From Bacteroidales bacterium (lineage in GTDB: Bacteria; Bacteroidota; Bacteroidia; Bacteroidales; UBA7960): a stretch of 37,322 nt of DNA. The notes below the pieces were generated by a model that worked only from the letters and a program-made list of their open reading frames with translations, did no database searches and had not been told where the DNA came from. The stretch lies in contig PWKN01000016.1 of NCBI GenBank assembly GCA_003559735.1, positions 1 to 37,322 of the forward strand. The letters run 5' to 3'. The translations under genes and the position numbers were made by a program. This document shows, in pieces, positions 34,480-37,322 of this stretch. Numbering within the stretch: position 1 is the stretch's first letter; each line of letters begins with the position of its first letter.

Positions 34480-35994
34480 ATGACAACAACCAGACCTTTG
34501 CTATACGCCCTCCTTTGGCTGCTGCCACATATGTCCGGCGCCCAGCAACTGCAGACCGGTGCACATATGACAATCCCTGAAGGATCTGCAGTATATGTTA
34601 ATGGCAATGTTCACATCCAGGAATCGTTCTCTGTGAGCGGAACATTATTTCTCACCGGAAACCTGACCGATCATTCAGGTATGAATGCAGTGGGCGGACG
34701 GGTGGTTTTCGGCGGACAAGGTGGTGTGCAGGTGATCAGCGGGGAGGCTTCAACCTGCCTCGATCATATGGAGATCCTCCCGGGTGCGTCAGTACACATA
34801 GACGCGCAAAAACGGCTTACGGTACATGGCCTGCTGACGAATCACAACGGACCAGATGGATTGTTGCTGGGATCCGCTGCTGGATCAACGGCTTCACTTA
34901 TCCATTATTCGGATCAGGTATATGCATCGGTACAACGATACGTGCCCGGAAGTGAAGACATTATGTATTTGTTGTCATCACCTGTTTTGGAGCAGCCCAT
35001 CAAAACAGAATTCTGCTCTGGCGACGATTTGTTTTTTAGATGGTTCGAAGAAGCCCAAACATGGGTAAACATAGATCAAGAGTTTATCTATCCCACTTTT
35101 ACTATAGCAAATGATGGAGCAGATTATTTTTTAACTGGACACGCATATATGGTGAGATACAAGGTAACAGATCCTGATGAGCATATCAGGGTGTTCAGTG
35201 GACTGCTACACCAGGGGACGATCAGCTACACGCTGAGCAGAAAAGCCATACACCTTGACCAGTACCCTGGGTACAATATGATGGGGAACCCGTATCCGTC
35301 AGCCATCGACTGGAGCGCATCAGAGGGATGGGGAGGGAAAGAGCATCTCGAAAACGATGCCCCGATACACTACAAGAGTGCGTGGATATGGAATAACGAC
35401 ATTAAGAATTTTGCGGTGATAAATCCAGCTGCAAAAACTGCCGGCCATAATGAAACACCACCATATATCCCTGCCATGCAGGGATTCTGGGTGCAGGCAG
35501 CTCCCGGGACCGACAATGAGGTGATCACAATGGACGACAGGGTCAGGGTGCACAGCGATATCCCGTGGCATAAAGAAGATGTGTCTGACAGCCTGCCTGG
35601 CAGTGTAATGTCAATCGTTGTCACAGCCATCGATAAGCCCTGGCGTGATGAGGTGCTGGTAGAATTTGACCACCCTCTTGACGGGGGCGCTTCAAAAATG
35701 TTCTCCCCCTGGCCCGGTTCACCCCAACTGTATGTTCTGCATAATGAACAACCATACAGCATCAGGTTTGTAAGGAATATGGATGAACCCACAACGATAC
35801 AGTTGGGATTTACTGCCGGAACATACGGAGAATTCAGCCTGTCAGCATCCCACGGCAAACAGGTTGCCAGGAAAATAGTTATCGAAGACAAAAAATCGGG
35901 AAAAACGATAACACTGCCGCATGAAGAACCTTACCCGTTCACCGGTGGTCCGGATGATGACCCGCAACGCTTTACCATCCACCTCATCCGGTAA
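34480..35994 (+). CDS. Secreted paralogue of the T9SS proteins lacking the sorting domain
   Basis: The product is 504 aa from the ATG at 34480, where a signal peptide begins (MTTTRPLLYALLWLLPHMSG, then AQQ); the frame is open back to 34372, but the extra residues are not signal-like. The core matches the 28007 and 30579 products (ASVQRYVPG, MYLLSSPVLEQPIKTEF, AQTWVNIDQE, GYNMMGNPYPSAIDWSASE, PYIPAMQGFWVQA). It ends at DDPQRFTIHLIR, the point where the others (NRFLLHLA, ERFLLSFV) pass into linker and sorting domain. It may therefore be secreted to the periplasm or lost from the surface pathway. The abgT-like gene converges 23 bases later. Confidence 0.84.
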   Translation: MTTTRPLLYALLWLLPHMSGAQQLQTGAHMTIPEGSAVYVNGNVHIQESFSVSGTLFLTGNLTDHSGMNAVGGRVVFGGQGGVQVISGEASTCLDHMEILPGASVHIDAQKRLTVHGLLTNHNGPDGLLLGSAAGSTASLIHYSDQVYASVQRYVPGSEDIMYLLSSPVLEQPIKTEFCSGDDLFFRWFEEAQTWVNIDQEFIYPTFTIANDGADYFLTGHAYMVRYKVTDPDEHIRVFSGLLHQGTISYTLSRKAIHLDQYPGYNMMGNPYPSAIDWSASEGWGGKEHLENDAPIHYKSAWIWNNDIKNFAVINPAAKTAGHNETPPYIPAMQGFWVQAAPGTDNEVITMDDRVRVHSDIPWHKEDVSDSLPGSVMSIVVTAIDKPWRDEVLVEFDHPLDGGASKMFSPWPGSPQLYVLHNEQPYSIRFVRNMDEPTTIQLGFTAGTYGEFSLSASHGKQVARKIVIEDKKSGKTITLPHEEPYPFTGGPDDDPQRFTIHLIR

Positions 35995-36017
35995 GCAACG
36001 ATCCCAGTAAAATGCGA

Positions 36018-37322
36018 TCAGTTGATGTATATCGGTCCGTCAGGTCCGAGTGGGATCCCCAGCCATACCCACAGCATTAGTGCGGCAATCCAGACAATGG
36101 CCAGGATCACTGTATAGGGAAGCATGGTAGAGATGATCGTACCAATGCCATAGCGTTCATCGTACTTTTGTGCAAATGTGACAATCAGGGCAAAATAACT
36201 CATCATAGGTGTTACCAGGTTGGTCAGACTGTCGCCAATGCGGAAGGCTGCCTGTGTGATCCCCGGATGATAGGCATTGTCCAGCAACATAAGCATTGGG
36301 ATGAATACGGGTGCTATGATGGCCCATTTTGCAGAAGCACTGCCCATGAACAGGTTGATAAAAGCAGACAGCACTACAAAGGAAGCGATCAACACCGGAC
36401 CGGTAAAACCAATGTCGCGCAAACCGGCAGCACCCTTGATGGCTATGACCAGTCCGAGGTTCGACTCGTTAAAGAAGTAGACAAACTGTGCCGCAAAAAA
36501 CACCAGCACAATATACCCCCCCATGCCACTCATCGACTTGATGATATGTTTCATCATGTCTTTGTCGTTGCGTATGGTTCCTACAATCTTCCCATATACC
36601 AGGGCGGGGAAGAAGAAAAACAGCATTATTCCGATGATGATCCCGTCAAAGAATGGTGAATGCAACACTGAGCCGGTCTCCGGATTCCTGAAAATCCCGT
36701 TGACAGGGACTACCGTAAAAGCCAGCACTGCGATGACGAAAATTGCGGTGATCCCCGCCCACTTCAGTCCCTTTTTTTCTGCTTCGGTGAGTTGTTCGAT
36801 GGCAAACCGTTCGGCAGTGCCTCCATACTTGCCAAGCCGGGGCTCTACGATCCTTTCGGTAACATATACACCAACAAACAACACCACGAAACTGGATGCG
36901 ATCATAAAATAATAGTTTACCGCGGGATTAACCACCATATCGGGGATGATGAGCTGTGCAGCCGAGGTGGAGATCCCTGCCAGTATGGGATCGATCGATC
37001 CAATGAAAAAGTTGGCACCAAAGCCGCCGCTCACGCCGCAGAAGGCGGCTGCCAGACCGGCCATTGGATGGCGGCCAATGCCATGAAAGATCATCGCGCC
37101 CAGAGGGATAAGTATCACATAACCCGCCTCCACTGCCAGTCCGGATATGATGCCGGCAAGCACCACTGCACCGGTGATGAGCTTTGGCGGGGCACCCAGC
37201 ACCAGTGCACGGATCATGATGTTAAACAAACCGGTGCCTTCTGCCAAACCGATGCCCACCATCACCACAAGAACATAGCCAAGTGGGGGAAACCTCAGGA
37301 AGTTATCAAGGATGTTGGTATA
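36018..37322 (-). CDS. AbgT family transporter, 5' end outside the window
   Basis: About 434 residues of an AbgT-type inner-membrane protein are visible, in frame to the right edge (reading ILDNFLRFPPLGYVLVVMVG), so the N-terminal part lies outside. Family blocks include GIGLAEGTGLFN, AGYVILIPLGAMIF, GRHPMAGLAAAFCGVSGGFG, NFFIGSIDPIL, GSASAKWAIIAPVFIPMLML and SLTNLVTPMMSYFALI. Members import p-aminobenzoyl-glutamate or export sulfonamide-like antimetabolites by proton exchange; the substrate here is not certain. It converges with the preceding gene and has no visible neighbours on its own strand. Confidence 0.92.
   Translation of the reverse strand, partial: YTNILDNFLRFPPLGYVLVVMVGIGLAEGTGLFNIMIRALVLGAPPKLITGAVVLAGIISGLAVEAGYVILIPLGAMIFHGIGRHPMAGLAAAFCGVSGGFGANFFIGSIDPILAGISTSAAQLIIPDMVVNPAVNYYFMIASSFVVLFVGVYVTERIVEPRLGKYGGTAERFAIEQLTEAEKKGLKWAGITAIFVIAVLAFTVVPVNGIFRNPETGSVLHSPFFDGIIIGIMLFFFFPALVYGKIVGTIRNDKDMMKHIIKSMSGMGGYIVLVFFAAQFVYFFNESNLGLVIAIKGAAGLRDIGFTGPVLIASFVVLSAFINLFMGSASAKWAIIAPVFIPMLMLLDNAYHPGITQAAFRIGDSLTNLVTPMMSYFALIVTFAQKYDERYGIGTIISTMLPYTVILAIVWIAALMLWVWLGIPLGPDGPIYIN

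Noticed and set aside
36168-36659. 163-codon plus-strand frame inside the AbgT gene
   Set aside because: The composition is typical of a reversed membrane-protein gene, and the AbgT motifs on the other strand are unambiguous.

Overview
The window reads as chromosomal DNA of a Bacteroidota bacterium, probably order Bacteroidales/Marinilabiliales; that placement is inferred from gene content, not measured. The markers are promoters with the Bacteroidota -7 box TAnnTTTG, scarce Shine-Dalgarno sequences, type IX secretion (T9SS) C-terminal sorting domains, FISUMP-domain proteins, a reg_prop/Y_Y_Y sensor kinase, and a PorV/PorQ-like outer-membrane protein. GC content looks moderate. No prophage, CRISPR array or intact insertion sequence was seen.

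Layout. 1-4.0 kb: cysteine desulfurase, a small basic protein ending in a sliding-clamp-like motif, and convergent mutS2. 4.1-7.6 kb: a large propeller-type sensor kinase, a terminator usable from both sides, and an elongator tRNA-Met on the minus strand. 7.7-10.9 kb: EamA transporter, START-like protein, and a class V aminotransferase related to cysteine desulfurases. 11.2-17.4 kb: three envelope proteins, namely a peptidase-MA/propeller/Omp85-like barrel fusion, a helix-hairpin-helix barrel protein, and a PorV/PorQ-like protein. 17.5-20.6 kb: purE, a di-haem cytochrome c peroxidase, and an M28 peptidase whose N-terminus carries the start of an Rpn-type nuclease/transposase. 20.9-24.7 kb: mgtE behind an M-box magnesium riboswitch with its own terminator, divergent from argS, whose product has a His-rich repeat insertion.

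25.2-36.0 kb is the most accessory part. A NarL-type kinase and LuxR-type regulator are followed, all on the plus strand, by a dockerin-like secreted protein, a T9SS protein with an N-terminal domain that resembles cohesin-like modules, a strong terminator, a second T9SS paralogue, two tandem FISUMP proteins, and a third paralogue that stops where the sorting domain of the others begins. This looks like a surface-display locus under a local two-component system; the regulatory link is inferred from adjacency only. The window closes with an AbgT-family transporter on the minus strand that runs off the right edge.

The best-supported notable items are the complete M-box switch, the Rpn-M28 fusion, the argS repeat insertion, the clamp-motif small protein, and the loss of the sorting domain in one paralogue.
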